DNA from: Pedobacter cryoconitis
GTDB lineage: Bacteria > Bacteroidota > Bacteroidia > Sphingobacteriales > Sphingobacteriaceae
Length of the DNA: 64,000 bases
Assembly (NCBI RefSeq): GCF_014200605.1
Contig: NZ_JACHCE010000001.1
Coordinates: 930,001-994,000 of the forward strand
Direction: 5' to 3'
Both the position numbers and the translations under genes were made by a program. Numbering within the stretch: position 1 is the stretch's first letter; each line of letters starts with the position of its first letter. The notes beneath the pieces are model-generated. The model was not told where the DNA came from. It was given only the letters and a program-made list of their open reading frames with translations, and did no database searches. Of the stretch, positions 10,344 through 18,343 are shown in pieces.

Positions 10344-10776
10344 AATTGAAATGTTTTTTTTACGTTTGTGGAAGATTAGAAGCATTTATTATGGGATACC
10401 GCTGTAATTTCAAGTCCATTTATATCTCATCGTATCGATGAATAAAGCATTTTTTATTTACATGATATAATTTAATGGCTTGTGTAGGTTATTATGCGAG
10501 TACCAAATTTGATAAAACATCTGTAATTTAAAGATCAAAGTTAAAGAACGATAAGCAAGAGAGAATCTAAATGGTTTTGGATTAAAAAAAATTATAGTAA
10601 ATTGTTGTCAATAATTTTACCTGCTCTTTATTTTTACCCGCACCATAAAATATAACTCATAAAAACAGATAAAAATTTCGGGATCTGCAATTGTAGGTGA
10701 TTTATGAATTTTTGACAGCCAGAATCTGAAAATTTTTCAGTGATCACGCAATTTTTTCAGTCTGTGTAGGAAGAAA
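10344..10776. other. AT-rich intergenic region before Hsp20
   Basis: About 430 bp between the XRE operator and the Hsp20 promoter region with no open frame of note. I see no terminator, RNA gene or clear repeat in it; it probably holds the 5' control regions of the two divergent genes. Confidence 0.4.
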
Positions 10777-10784
10777 TAGATTTG
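10777..10784 (+). promoter_or_regulatory. Possible Bacteroidota -7 element (TAGATTTG) for Hsp20
   Basis: TAGATTTG matches the TAnnTTTG -7 consensus of the main Bacteroidota sigma factor. It lies about 95 bp before the Hsp20 start codon. I do not see a good TTTG -33 element at the usual distance, so this is tentative. Confidence 0.3.
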
Positions 10785-10878
10785 GCATTTCAGTTGTAAT
10801 AATTTTATCGAACGTAAGTTCAAAGAGTTTAATTAATTATAGTTTTAATCATTAAATCAAATTAAGGAGGAAAAACCC

Positions 10879-11319
10879 ATGACATTGGTTAAATTTAATC
10901 CAGAAAACAAGAAAAACACATTAGTGCCAGGTTTTAGTGATGTTTTTGATTCCATCTTCAATGACACGTTTTTTACAGAACGTATGCTTTCGCGAGTGCC
11001 GGCAGCTAACATCAGTGAAACGGCAGATCACTATCATGTCGAATTGGCCTCTCCCGGACTTAAAAAAGAGGATTTTAAGCTAAATCTTGAACGGAAAGTA
11101 TTGAGTATTTCCGCAGAGAAGCATATAGAAGGTAAGCAAGAGGGGAAAAAATATGCTAAGCGTGAATTTAGTTATAACTCTTTTGTTCGCTCATTTACTT
11201 TACCAGATAGTGCTGACGAAAATGGTATTCAGGCAACTTATAATGATGGTATTTTAGCGATCAATATACCAAAGAGAGAAGAAGCGAAGGCGGTAAGCCA
11301 TCAAATAGAGGTAAAATAA
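10879..11319 (+). CDS. Hsp20/alpha-crystallin family small heat-shock protein
   Basis: 146 residues, the usual size. The alpha-crystallin domain covers about residues 40-140 with the hallmark ELASPGLKKEDFKLNLE, VLSISAEK, a charged loop (EGKQEGKKYAKREF), FVRSFTLPD and the closing ATYNDGILAINIPK; the I-x-I-type anchor is present as INI. It acts as an ATP-independent holdase for unfolding proteins in the cytoplasm. The start is fixed by a strong AGGAGG at 10865-10870, which is unusual in Bacteroidota where translation rarely uses such sites, and may mark strong expression. A terminator hairpin follows at 11342-11366. Confidence 0.95.
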   Translation: MTLVKFNPENKKNTLVPGFSDVFDSIFNDTFFTERMLSRVPAANISETADHYHVELASPGLKKEDFKLNLERKVLSISAEKHIEGKQEGKKYAKREFSYNSFVRSFTLPDSADENGIQATYNDGILAINIPKREEAKAVSHQIEVK

Positions 11320-11341
11320 TTTTCTTATAAATTTATTTCCG

Positions 11342-11366
11342 GAGCTACCTAATGGTAGCTCTTTTT
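11342..11366 (+). terminator. Intrinsic terminator after Hsp20
   Basis: Perfect 8-bp stem GAGCTACC/GGTAGCTC with TAAT loop, followed by TTTTT. It lies 22 bp past the Hsp20 stop, just before the next start codon at 11378, so that gene would need read-through or its own promoter. Confidence 0.9.
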
Positions 11367-11377
11367 ATATATATATA

Positions 11378-11668
11378 ATGGAAACTTCATTTGAAATTTC
11401 GCTCAATATGAAAACTATTAAAGGTTTGGAAACCTATGCAAGTTTTTATTTAGGATCTGATGAGAAATTCGCCAGGCGAATTTTTGATTTGATTGAGGGC
11501 GATAGAGAAATAAAAGAAAACTCTATTATCAGTATGGATTTAACCCAAAGACATAAGGGAGTTCCTTATCCTGTGTCTATTTTACATTGTAACTGGGAAC
11601 ATCTGGCCTTTAATACAAAGCTGATTACCAAAGAGATGTTCAAAGAACTGAACCTTGAACATAATTGA
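11378..11668 (+). CDS. Conserved-looking hypothetical protein, 96 aa
   Basis: I do not recognise a family. The 96-residue product has no signal peptide or membrane helix, a mixed charged composition and a plausible globular pattern (SFYLGSDEKFARRIFDLIEGD, then SIISMDLTQRHKGVPYPVSI, then HCNWEHLAFNTKLITKEMF). It starts 12 bp after the T tract of the Hsp20 terminator inside a TATATATA stretch, with no good ribosome-binding site. Codon use looks like that of its neighbours, which supports a real gene. A stress role is suggested only by its position behind Hsp20. Confidence 0.6.
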   Translation: METSFEISLNMKTIKGLETYASFYLGSDEKFARRIFDLIEGDREIKENSIISMDLTQRHKGVPYPVSILHCNWEHLAFNTKLITKEMFKELNLEHN

Positions 11669-11783
11669 CCAATATGAAATTCCGTATTGATGGATTTAGC
11701 TTTTTTTAATCACACCTATGAATTACTTTGAGAGTTTTACAAATAAAATTTTGTAGCAAAATTAGAATCAAAATTTTTGGACA

Positions 11784-11817
11784 AAAAAAGCATCTATCTT
11801 AGAAGATAGATGCTTTT
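11784..11817 (-). terminator. Intrinsic terminator of the cold-shock gene
   Basis: On the minus strand AAAAGCATCTATCTT pairs with AAGATAGATGCTTTT around a two-base loop and runs into seven T residues. It sits 24 bp past the stop of the cold-shock gene; the plus-strand orientation also ends in TTTT and could stop transcripts from 11378-11668. Confidence 0.9.
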
Positions 11818-11840
11818 ACCAATTTATGAAGGAAATTTAA

Positions 11841-12032
11841 TTAGCTGATCTTAACATTAATTGCGTTCAAGCCTTTTTTACCTTGCTCGATGTCGTAGCT
11901 TACTGAATCATTCTCACGAATGTTATCCATTAAACCAGATGAATGAACAAAGATTTCGCTATCGCCATTCGCAGGCACGATAAATCCAAAACCTTTTGTC
12001 TCATTGAAAAATTTTACTGTTCCTTGTTGCAT
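11841..12032 (-). CDS. Cold-shock domain protein (CspA family)
   Basis: 63 residues when started at MQQGTVKFF (12032); an upstream in-frame ATG at 12056 would add eight non-conserved residues (MKIIKYNI) and is less likely. The single OB-fold cold-shock domain carries RNP1 (KGFGFIVP) and RNP2-type (EIFVHSS) motifs that bind single-stranded RNA and DNA and melt RNA structure. It ends with the usual GLNAINVKI strand. The gene is monocistronic, with its own terminator at 11784-11817 and a long AT-rich 5' region (12033-12393) that could hold a thermosensitive leader, although I cannot identify one. Confidence 0.95.
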   Translation of the reverse strand: MQQGTVKFFNETKGFGFIVPANGDSEIFVHSSGLMDNIRENDSVSYDIEQGKKGLNAINVKIS

Positions 12033-12393
12033 TATATTGTATTTAATTATCTTCAAAAATAGTCAAAATATATTAATTTTCAAATGATATATTTAATTAT
12101 ATTTTAATATTGAAATTATGTTTTGCTGTTTTTGAAAAATTAAAACATTTATCAGGGATTTGTTCTTAATAAATGGCCAACACTTCCACCTGCTTCTAAA
12201 AAAATGTAATCTTTATCCATATGCAATTTATTGTAAAAAAAATTATACTAATAAATACTCATAGGTAAATTTCTCTATGTTTATGTCAAAATCTATATCT
12301 GTAAGCCGCTTTATTAAGAAATTGTTTTAAGTATTTTATTACTATATAATTCTCTATTAAAATTCGCCTTTTAATGGACTGAATTGATATACA
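12033..12393. other. AT-rich intergenic region upstream of cold-shock gene
   Basis: About 360 bp, very AT-rich, between the cold-shock start and the MaoC stop. No open frame of note. It likely holds the cold-shock promoter and leader and the 3' end of the MaoC transcript; I see no strong hairpin. Confidence 0.4.
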
Positions 12394-12855
12394 TTAATCA
12401 TTAAAATGATATAAGAACACAACATCTCCATTATAAGCTGGTTTTGGCTGATCTTTAATAACAAGGGTTGCCTCAATTACAACTTTGGTAACTCCTCTCA
12501 AATTCGCTATAGATTTGAGTTTAGCTTTTAATTGAACCTCGCTATCAACCAAAACCGCCTGTCCAAATTTAAATCGCTCTATGCCGTAGTTTATTTCCAT
12601 TTTAATGTTGCGGACATCTGCAATTTGCTTCCACAAATATGGGATTAATGATAAGGTTAAATAACCATGTGCGATAGTTGTCTTAAAAGGACCTTCAGTT
12701 TCAGCTTTCTGCTGATCAACATGTATCCACTGGTGATCTAATGTGGCATCAGCAAATCTGTTAATCTGTTCCTGACTTATTTTATGCCAGTTAGAAACAC
12801 CTAACTCTTTACCTAAATGCGATTGATACTCTTCGAAACTATTAATTATTAACAT
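12394..12855 (-). CDS. MaoC-like (R)-specific enoyl-CoA hydratase
   Basis: 153 residues from the second ATG (12855), where the protein begins MLIINSFEEYQSHLGKELG; the ATG at 12879 would add eight extra residues. It is a single hotdog domain of the MaoC/PhaJ type, which hydrates trans-2-enoyl-CoA to (R)-3-hydroxyacyl-CoA. The hydratase-2 motif is clear: FADATLDHQWIHVD supplies the catalytic Asp and His, followed by GPFKTTIAHGYLTLSL. It stands alone, without PHA or fatty-acid genes nearby, so its substrate is not predictable beyond acyl-CoA. Confidence 0.92.
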   Translation of the reverse strand: MLIINSFEEYQSHLGKELGVSNWHKISQEQINRFADATLDHQWIHVDQQKAETEGPFKTTIAHGYLTLSLIPYLWKQIADVRNIKMEINYGIERFKFGQAVLVDSEVQLKAKLKSIANLRGVTKVVIEATLVIKDQPKPAYNGDVVFLYHFND

Positions 12856-13545
12856 ATGTCGGGTCTTTAGGATTAACAATTAGTTCAATTGTACGTTAAC
12901 GGAACTTTTTATTCTTTAATAAAAAATCTTCACATTTGATCGAGGCGCAATTATAATAAACATATTATTTAAATGAAACAGAATTTCAAGGAAAATGCAC
13001 ATTTAACTCAATTTAAATCAAATATTAGAGGGGGGATTGTTGCTATAGAATTCTAATGTTACTATAGAAAATGTATTTGTGTAGTTTTTTTAGCATTACA
13101 AGATGAAACGATTGTAGGGTACCAATCCATTGAAATAATTAGGGCAGTACACACAAATACACTGGGTATAGAAATGTTAAAAATAGTAATGACCGTTACG
13201 AAACGTAATCCGCAGAATAATGATCTCATTACATGAAAGGGTTGCTTGCCTATTGCGGATTTTAAAGTTACCGGTTTCAAGCCCTTATTCTTTCATCCAC
13301 ATTTTGAGCGTATAACTTTATGAGTTATCAATTGGTTTGTAGCCTAAAGGGATTTTTATTCGTAATATCTCTGTTTTTCAAGAAAAATACAACCAAGTTT
13401 TCCTCATCAATGACCAGCTTAATAAGCATAAAATGACTGTTTCTTATTTGTTTCCTTTGTTTTGTAATGTGCTGTTTTTTTAAATGGTTATATTTATTGC
13501 ATCGGCAAATAAGCCATCTTAAAATCAATCAATATCTATTAACAG

Positions 13546-13575
13546 AAGCTCTTATTTTATTGTAAATAAGAGCTT
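13546..13575 (+). terminator. Hairpin, probably terminator-like
   Basis: 12-bp perfect stem AAGCTCTTATTT/AAATAAGAGCTT with a six-base loop, followed by TTGTCTTTTCTT. No gene with a matching end is recognised upstream on the plus strand, so it may be a relic or part of the repeated module. A similar stem occurs at 46159-46188. Confidence 0.5.
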
Positions 13576-13618
13576 TGTCTTTTCTTGATCTCTTCTTCTC
13601 TATTGTTTTTTATTGTTG

Positions 13619-13669
13619 TTTTGGCTATTTTTGTTACTCATTTGTTACCCAAAAATGATTTTTCGGTTA
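13619..13669 (+). other. Conserved block, copy 2 of the noncoding module
   Basis: Shares TTTTGGC, ATTTTTGT, CTCATTTGTT and a TGATTNTT run in the same order and spacing with 9881-9930. The two copies are 3738 bp apart in direct orientation. It precedes the 10-bp repeats and the HTH gene start at 13764. Attachment site, arm-type site or conserved promoter are the options; sequence alone does not decide. Confidence 0.5.
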
Positions 13670-13707
13670 CATCAGTTTTTTATCAGAATTTTGGATAAAT
13701 AACTTCA

Positions 13708-13757
13708 CTTAAATACCCTTAAGTCATCTTAGGTCACATTAAATCTACTTAAATTGA
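13708..13757 (+). repeat. Five tandem 10-bp phased repeats upstream of HTH gene
   Basis: Units in exact register: CTTAAATACC, CTTAAGTCAT, CTTAGGTCAC, ATTAAATCTA, CTTAAATTGA (consensus CTTAARTCAY). They end six bases before the ATG at 13764. The period of one helical turn suggests a row of small DNA-binding proteins, possibly the zinc-ribbon/HTH product itself acting as an excisionase or autoregulator. Confidence 0.8.
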
Positions 13758-13763
13758 TTGAAA

Positions 13764-14105
13764 ATGAGTTCAAATTTTACAATAACCAGAATCTGCCATA
13801 TTTGCGGAAATGAATTTTTGGCTAAAACAACTGTAACTATGTACTGTAGTCAACATTGTAGAAAACAGAATCAGATGGCCCAGGAGCGGAAAGCAAAACT
13901 GGCTAGAAGTGAAGCTGAAGTAAAAATATTGAAGGAAGTAAATACGACCAAACAAAGAGCTCCAATCTTAAATAAAGATATACTCCTAGTAAAAGATGTG
14001 GCTAATTTAATGGGCTGTTCTACCAAAGCTGTTTACAATATGATTAATGATGGACGCATCAAAGCATCAAATTTGGGTGAAGACAGATTAAAATGGCTAA
14101 GTTAA
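13764..14105 (+). CDS. Zinc-ribbon plus HTH (excisionase-type) DNA-binding protein
   Basis: 113 residues from the ATG at 13764; an in-frame TTG at 13758 is also possible. The N-terminus has a CxxC...CxxxC zinc-ribbon-like motif (CHICG at about 11-15, CSQHC at about 28-32). The C-terminal half is a MerR/excisionase-type winged helix beginning LVKDVANLMGCSTKAVYNMINDGRIKASNLG. Proteins of this build in Bacteroidota usually accompany tyrosine integrases, where they act as recombination directionality factors or regulators, but no integrase is present here. It overlaps the next gene by 13 bp and is preceded by five phased 10-bp repeats, its most likely targets. The final residues (EDRLKWLS) look shorter than usual. 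Confidence 0.8.
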   Translation: MSSNFTITRICHICGNEFLAKTTVTMYCSQHCRKQNQMAQERKAKLARSEAEVKILKEVNTTKQRAPILNKDILLVKDVANLMGCSTKAVYNMINDGRIKASNLGEDRLKWLS

Positions 14106-15043
14106 TTCTGAAAGACAGAGGCGTTCAAACATTTCAAGATATAAGACTTCTTTCCATGGTCAATCAACTACCAAGATTCGTTTCCAACATTGAAGTAATT
14201 ATGAATGGATTGGAAAATAAAGCTAAAATCGACAAACTCGAACCTATCAAATTGCCAGGGATCTTGGATAAGGAAAAAGAAATTATGGGAAATGCCTTCC
14301 AGGATTTTTTATTGAACCAGCATGACGTACATTTCCTGATCAGAATGACAAAGAAATACCACAAAAGCCTACTGGGGTTTTCGAATCGTGCCTTTGTGAA
14401 TGAAAAAAATAATGAAAAGCAAAGCCCGGCTATCAAGCAATTGTACCTGAAAATATGCAGCATTATTGAAGAACTTCTGCAATCGGTAGTTTCAGAGAGT
14501 AAAAATTACCTGAATGAAAAACTGGTGGCTTCCAGGTATTATGCTGTTTTACATGGCGAAAGCTTACAGTTAAAGTTCATCATGCTCGAGAAAAAGATGG
14601 CAGAGTGCCATGTGGATCAATATATGTCAAGTCTATTGAAGGAGTTTTTTTTTGGATTCCGGAGTTTAGAAACTATGTACTGTAGCTACCAGGACCTAGA
14701 ATATGCAGAAAATCTGATTTTGAAATTAATTGAGGCCTTTAACACCGATCCACAGGAAAAATGGCAAATCACCATATGGGAACAGTTAATTAAGTTAGAC
14801 TTCAACAGGTTGACAACATTGGACTACACAAAAAAAGTAGTCGGACTTTATAGCAGGAAATTTACCACGCCGGTCGAAAGTTATAAATTTCTGATATTGA
14901 CCTTAAAAATGATCCGGCAGGTATCAGTGCATTCTAAATGGCACTACAACATCGACGAATTATATCTTAAAGCTTACCTGGAAGATTTAATTCTGGAGGA
15001 ACTCAATTGTGTAGAAAAAAATAACCCAAATTTGGATCGCTAA
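14093..15043 (+). CDS. Unrecognised 316-aa protein coupled to the HTH gene
   Basis: I do not recognise a family. The product is cytoplasmic (no signal peptide, no membrane helix), predicted largely helical, rich in Leu, Lys and Glu, and contains a Phe-rich patch (LLKEFFFGFRSLETMYCSYQDLEY). No catalytic motif is visible. Start overlap of 13 bp with the zinc-ribbon/HTH gene implies translational coupling, so the two probably act together. The position normally held by an integrase next to such HTH genes is taken by this protein, which does not contain the R...HxxR...Y residues of tyrosine recombinases. It resembles the size of accessory proteins of Bacteroidota conjugative elements, but that is only a guess. 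Confidence 0.75.
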   Translation: MAKLILKDRGVQTFQDIRLLSMVNQLPRFVSNIEVIMNGLENKAKIDKLEPIKLPGILDKEKEIMGNAFQDFLLNQHDVHFLIRMTKKYHKSLLGFSNRAFVNEKNNEKQSPAIKQLYLKICSIIEELLQSVVSESKNYLNEKLVASRYYAVLHGESLQLKFIMLEKKMAECHVDQYMSSLLKEFFFGFRSLETMYCSYQDLEYAENLILKLIEAFNTDPQEKWQITIWEQLIKLDFNRLTTLDYTKKVVGLYSRKFTTPVESYKFLILTLKMIRQVSVHSKWHYNIDELYLKAYLEDLILEELNCVEKNNPNLDR

Positions 15044-15160
15044 AATTGGCGATGCATTTTCATATAGAATAAGATCTTTGTTACCCCAATGGTCAATAAT
15101 TTCCTTTCAAGGTATCATAACAATGGAAGCACATTGATGAACCAATTGGCCAGATACATC

Positions 15161-15724
15161 CTATTTATAACTTGTTTTATAATTTTTATCTTTTTTATAG
15201 GAGGCCGTTATCAGGATACTTTGTTTTCCGGTCGATGTGATGATGTTTTTTTTGATTTCAATCTTGATAACCCCAGACTCTTCACAATTAATTGAATTTG
15301 GCGCATTAAACCGTATGTCCTGATTTAAATTTTGCTTTAAAGAAATCGAATTGAGGTTTTTGTCTGTATCAAATTCATTGAAAACACCCTGTTTATTATA
15401 TGAATATCTTGCATTGTTTAAGCTAAGTTCTGAATTTTCATATTGTTCTATCCAGGAAAGACGAAATAATCTATTTTGTTTATTAACCACTATATTGATA
15501 TCACTTCTCTCCAGATTGGGGATTTCTTTTAGCATATCCGTACTGGAATAACCGTCCATATTTATATCATATGGACGGTCAGAAACTGCACTAATGATAT
15601 TATAATTACCATCTAATTTTTCAAATATTGGCAAATTGAGGTCTACCTCTGTTTCTTTTTTACATGAAACAGTGAAACAAGTTGAAAAAGCTAAGAAGAA
15701 TAAGATGTAATTATATGTTTTCAT
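15161..15724 (-). CDS. Hypothetical lipoprotein, 187 aa
   Basis: Unknown family. A lipoprotein signal is clear: MKTYNYILFFLAFSTCFTVSC with Cys21 as the likely lipidated residue, followed by KKETEVDLNLP. The rest is a polar, beta-rich sequence (FEKLDGNYNIISAVSDRPYD and SGVIKIEIKKNIITSTGKQ) like small lipocalin-type or immunoglobulin-like Bacteroidota surface lipoproteins. It lies 10 bp downstream of the truncated outer-membrane protein gene 15735-15975 on the same strand, so it probably belonged to an operon with it and may have lost its promoter through the IS insertion. Confidence 0.75.
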   Translation of the reverse strand: MKTYNYILFFLAFSTCFTVSCKKETEVDLNLPIFEKLDGNYNIISAVSDRPYDINMDGYSSTDMLKEIPNLERSDINIVVNKQNRLFRLSWIEQYENSELSLNNARYSYNKQGVFNEFDTDKNLNSISLKQNLNQDIRFNAPNSINCEESGVIKIEIKKNIITSTGKQSILITASYKKDKNYKTSYK

Positions 15725-15734
15725 TTTAGTGTTT

Positions 15735-15975
15735 TTAAAATACTGTTCTTGGTTCGAAAGTCAAATATACACTTCGTAAATTAATTTCGTATGGCTTATA
15801 ATATGTAATTCCGGGATCGTTATTATAAAGAGTTAAGAAGATAGGATCACTATAGTTTAAAATTGCGTCTCCAAAGTCCGTTGGTCCGAATACCTGTGTC
15901 AATTGATAAGAACTTTGTTTGGACGTAGTAGCACTTCCTCCAAACTTTGGTCCGAGTTTTATATTTTCACCAATA
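15735..15975 (-). pseudogene. 3' remnant of an outer-membrane protein gene cut by an IS
   Basis: About 80 codons remain, reading from the IS edge: IGENIKLGPKFGGS ... YEINLRSVYLTFEPRTVF. The sequence ends in alternating hydrophobic residues and a terminal Phe, the usual last beta strand of an outer-membrane barrel. The frame is fused to the IS terminal sequence (which supplies Met-Gly-Gly-Asp-His), so an intact protein is not made. The 5' part of the gene is not found on the far side of the IS, so a deletion or rearrangement followed the insertion. The parent family cannot be named from this piece. Confidence 0.7.
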
Positions 15976-16022
15976 TGATCTCCCCCCAATTTTAGGACAC
16001 GCTAAATTCGAAAATCAGGGCG

Positions 16023-16831
16023 TTAACTGGTTTTTTTCCACATCTCCTGAGGCGTTAAACCTTCTAAGGAACTATGTGGTCTAAAGGTATTATATTCTGC
16101 TCTCCATGCTTCAATTTTTTCTATAGCATCTTCCATTGACAAGAACCAGTTGGTGTTTAGGCATTCATCACGGAAGCTTCCATTAAAAGACTCAATATAT
16201 GCATTATCTGTAGGTTTTCCCGGGCGGGAGAAATCAAGTATGAGCTGATTTTCATATGCCCATTTATCCAATACTTTGGATATAAATTCACTTCCGTTAT
16301 CTACTCTAATTTTTTTCGGAATGGCATTGCATTCCTCTTTTAACCTTTCCAGTACAGTCACCACCTGTTCCCCTTTTATACCTTGCTCTGGGTAAATATC
16401 AAGGCAAAATCTTGTATAATTATCCACTATAGTTAAGGACCTGAATTTCCTGCCGTCAAACAGCTGATCGGACACAAAGTCCATACTCCAGCACTCATGT
16501 AAATGCGAGGGCGGTACGCGTTCTAAGTGATGCGCACCGGCTCGGTTTCTTCTAGGTCTTTTACTACGCAGGTTCAATCCTTCCAGTTTATAAAGCCTGT
16601 AAACTCTGTTATAACTATCTTTAAAGCCTTCCCGGCGAAGCAATGTAAAGATTCTTTCAAGCCATATCTGACCCGAGTTTCCGCAATCTCCTTCATACGC
16701 ATTCTGATTACCTTGTCATCACGACCTATCTTTTTATAATACCACATCGAGCGGCAAAACTTAGTGACCGCACAAGCCCTATGCACAGAAACTTTGTAAC
16801 TGACTACTAAAGCTTCGGCCAGCCCCTTCAA
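16023..16831 (-). pseudogene. IS3-family transposase orfB, frameshifted
   Basis: The first segment (from about 16831, KGLAEALVVSYKVSVHRACA through RVRYGLK) and the second (LLRREGFKDSYNRVYRLYKLEG to the stop at 16023) are parts of one protein joined by a one-base deletion in an A run (plus-strand T 16655-16657). The rve integrase core has all DDE residues: WSMDFVSD, IRVDNGSEF and YIESFNGSFRDE. The product would cut and join DNA as an OrfAB fusion; here it cannot be made intact. A sequencing error at the homopolymer is possible, but the neighbouring orfA is also broken. Confidence 0.85.
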
Positions 16832-16866
16832 CTGGGCTGGCCTTAAAGCTTTTTTTTAAGTACATC

Positions 16867-17034
16867 TTATAGCATATGTTTGTCCAGACTTAAATCTGCT
16901 ACGAGTTGTTTGAGTTTGGCATTCTCATCCTCTAGCTGTCGTAGACGTCTGAGTTCAGTGACACCCAGACCACCGAATTTCTTCTTCCAGTTGTAATAGG
17001 TCGCCTGGTGAATACCCATTTTGCGACAAACCTC
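16867..17034 (-). pseudogene. IS3-family orfA fragment
   Basis: The readable part begins EVCRKMGIHQATYYNWKKKFGG (helix-turn-helix that binds IS ends) and continues with the leucine-zipper-like region LRQLEDENAKLKQLVADLSLDKHML, then TAA at 16867-16869 where relatives continue into D/QVLKKK. The A8G stretch just beyond (plus 16850-16857) is the usual -1 frameshift site to orfB. The N-terminal half is missing. Confidence 0.8.
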
Positions 17035-17053
17035 TAGTTAGTCAGTTAAATCT

Positions 17054-18265
17054 CTACTTTTCGTTCCTAAATGCCCAAACGGACAACAATGCAGCCAACA
17101 AAGCAGCGGCGCCAAAAAGTATAAAGGTCTGATTGAGGCCTGATTTCACAATCAGACTAAAAACCAAACTGCCCAACCCGTACCCCATAAACAGAAAGAA
17201 GGCAAACAAACCTGTAGAAGCACCCCTTTTGGCACTGAAAGTAGTCGTAATAGCCGCAAACAGCGGATGGGTCATGTCAAATCCTAACGATAACGTGGCA
17301 ACCAGCAAATTTGAAGCTAACAATGGTAGGTTTAAACCCAATAGTACAGCGGAAAGGCCTCCAAAGAGCAGGCCTATTGGGATGATTTTATTTCTCCCGT
17401 AACGGTCTGCCATTTTTCCAATGATAGGGCCGAGCAAAAAACCGGGTATCCCGTATCCCAATAGTGCCAATCCAACTCCCGTTTCCCCCAGATGAAAACT
17501 TTTATAGAAAAGATACCCTAGCCAGGTGAATACACCTGAGTGGAACATACCGTTAAACATTACATAAAGATACGTTCTGCAGTTTCGGGGTATTGACATA
17601 ATGTCCTTAATAGTACGGAACAGATCGGTATAGTTGGTCCTGGCGTCTTCATTTTGCAGGCGATAATGCTTTTGGTAAAATAAAATCAGTATTAGTATGA
17701 CAAAACCCAGGGCTGCAACTAAAATGAAGAGTCCCTTCCATCCGGTTACAGGCTCTAGCAAAGCCCCTGCACACGAGCCAAAAGCTGTACCCCCGGCCAT
17801 ACTGCCAAAGAAAATACCCAGGGCGTGACCTCTCTTTTGATAAGGGAACTGGTCTCCGATCCAGCCAATGGTAGTGGGGGCAATACCGCCTGCTCCTAAT
17901 CCGGTCAATAACCGCAAAAGGATCATTTGATCGGCGGAATGCACAAAGCTTGTGCAAAGGGTCAATGCAATAAAACAACATAAGGAAAAAATGATGACAG
18001 GGAAACGGCCAAATCTGTCCGAAACAGAAGCATAAATGAGTGTGACGGATCCGTACCCAAGCAGATATGATGGTTCAATAAAGCTGGTGTGTCGTACGGA
18101 TACATGAAAAATGACCGACAAATGTGGCAATAAAGGAGCGACCATGAACCCCTGGAAGCAAACCAGGAAGGTGGCAAGTGATAATATGCGAACAAGATAA
18201 AAAGGCGGATATGTATAACTTTCCTTTGTTTCTATATTTGGGAGTGGAATAGTTTGTATTGGCAT
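17054..18265 (-). CDS. MFS transporter, 12-TM drug/sugar efflux type
   Basis: 403 residues from MPIQTIPLPN (18265); a longer frame to 18328 adds residues without family resemblance. Twelve hydrophobic helices are visible, with MFS motif A after helix 2 (DRFGRFP at the 2-3 loop) and its repeat (GKMADRYGRNKI) in the second half, and a GG-rich helix 4-5 region (LLTGLGAGGIAPTTIGWIGD). This points to proton-driven export of small molecules across the inner membrane; the substrate is unknown. It follows the AraC gene in the same direction with 78 bp between, so it is likely its target. GC content is visibly above that of the neighbours, a sign of transfer. The 3' end abuts the broken IS. Confidence 0.9.
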   Translation of the reverse strand: MPIQTIPLPNIETKESYTYPPFYLVRILSLATFLVCFQGFMVAPLLPHLSVIFHVSVRHTSFIEPSYLLGYGSVTLIYASVSDRFGRFPVIIFSLCCFIALTLCTSFVHSADQMILLRLLTGLGAGGIAPTTIGWIGDQFPYQKRGHALGIFFGSMAGGTAFGSCAGALLEPVTGWKGLFILVAALGFVILILILFYQKHYRLQNEDARTNYTDLFRTIKDIMSIPRNCRTYLYVMFNGMFHSGVFTWLGYLFYKSFHLGETGVGLALLGYGIPGFLLGPIIGKMADRYGRNKIIPIGLLFGGLSAVLLGLNLPLLASNLLVATLSLGFDMTHPLFAAITTTFSAKRGASTGLFAFFLFMGYGLGSLVFSLIVKSGLNQTFILFGAAALLAALLSVWAFRNEK

Positions 18266-18343
18266 GATTGATTTTTTTGAAGACAAAATTCCGGGAAAGC
18301 ACCGGTAAATCAATTGCACAGAGGACATCTATACTTGCATTTT

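Larger units (their letters stand above)
12856..13757. other. Long intergenic region with hairpin and conserved module
   Basis: About 900 bp. Small open frames in 13062-13528 have no family resemblance and odd composition, so I do not call them. The 3' part holds the hairpin (13546-13575), the conserved block (13619-13669) and the 10-bp repeats (13708-13757). The order hairpin, TTTGTCTTTT, block, repeats parallels the copy at about 9785-9998. Confidence 0.5.
15976..17034 (-). mobile_element. Decayed IS3-family insertion sequence, one end missing
   Basis: The right end is recognisable as TGATCTCCCCCC followed by AATTTTAGGACA at 15976 onward, the style of IS3-family termini. Inside are orfB (16023-16831, frameshifted) and the 3' part of orfA (to 17034). 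The start of orfA and the other terminus are missing: sequence changes at about 17034 to a short stop-rich stretch directly behind the MFS gene. Three lesions (lost end, stop in orfA, frameshift in orfB) make it immobile. Confidence 0.85.

Noticed and set aside
13062..13528. Two small minus-strand open frames (72 and 66 codons)
   Set aside because: No family resemblance, no ribosome-binding site and odd composition; treated as noncoding.
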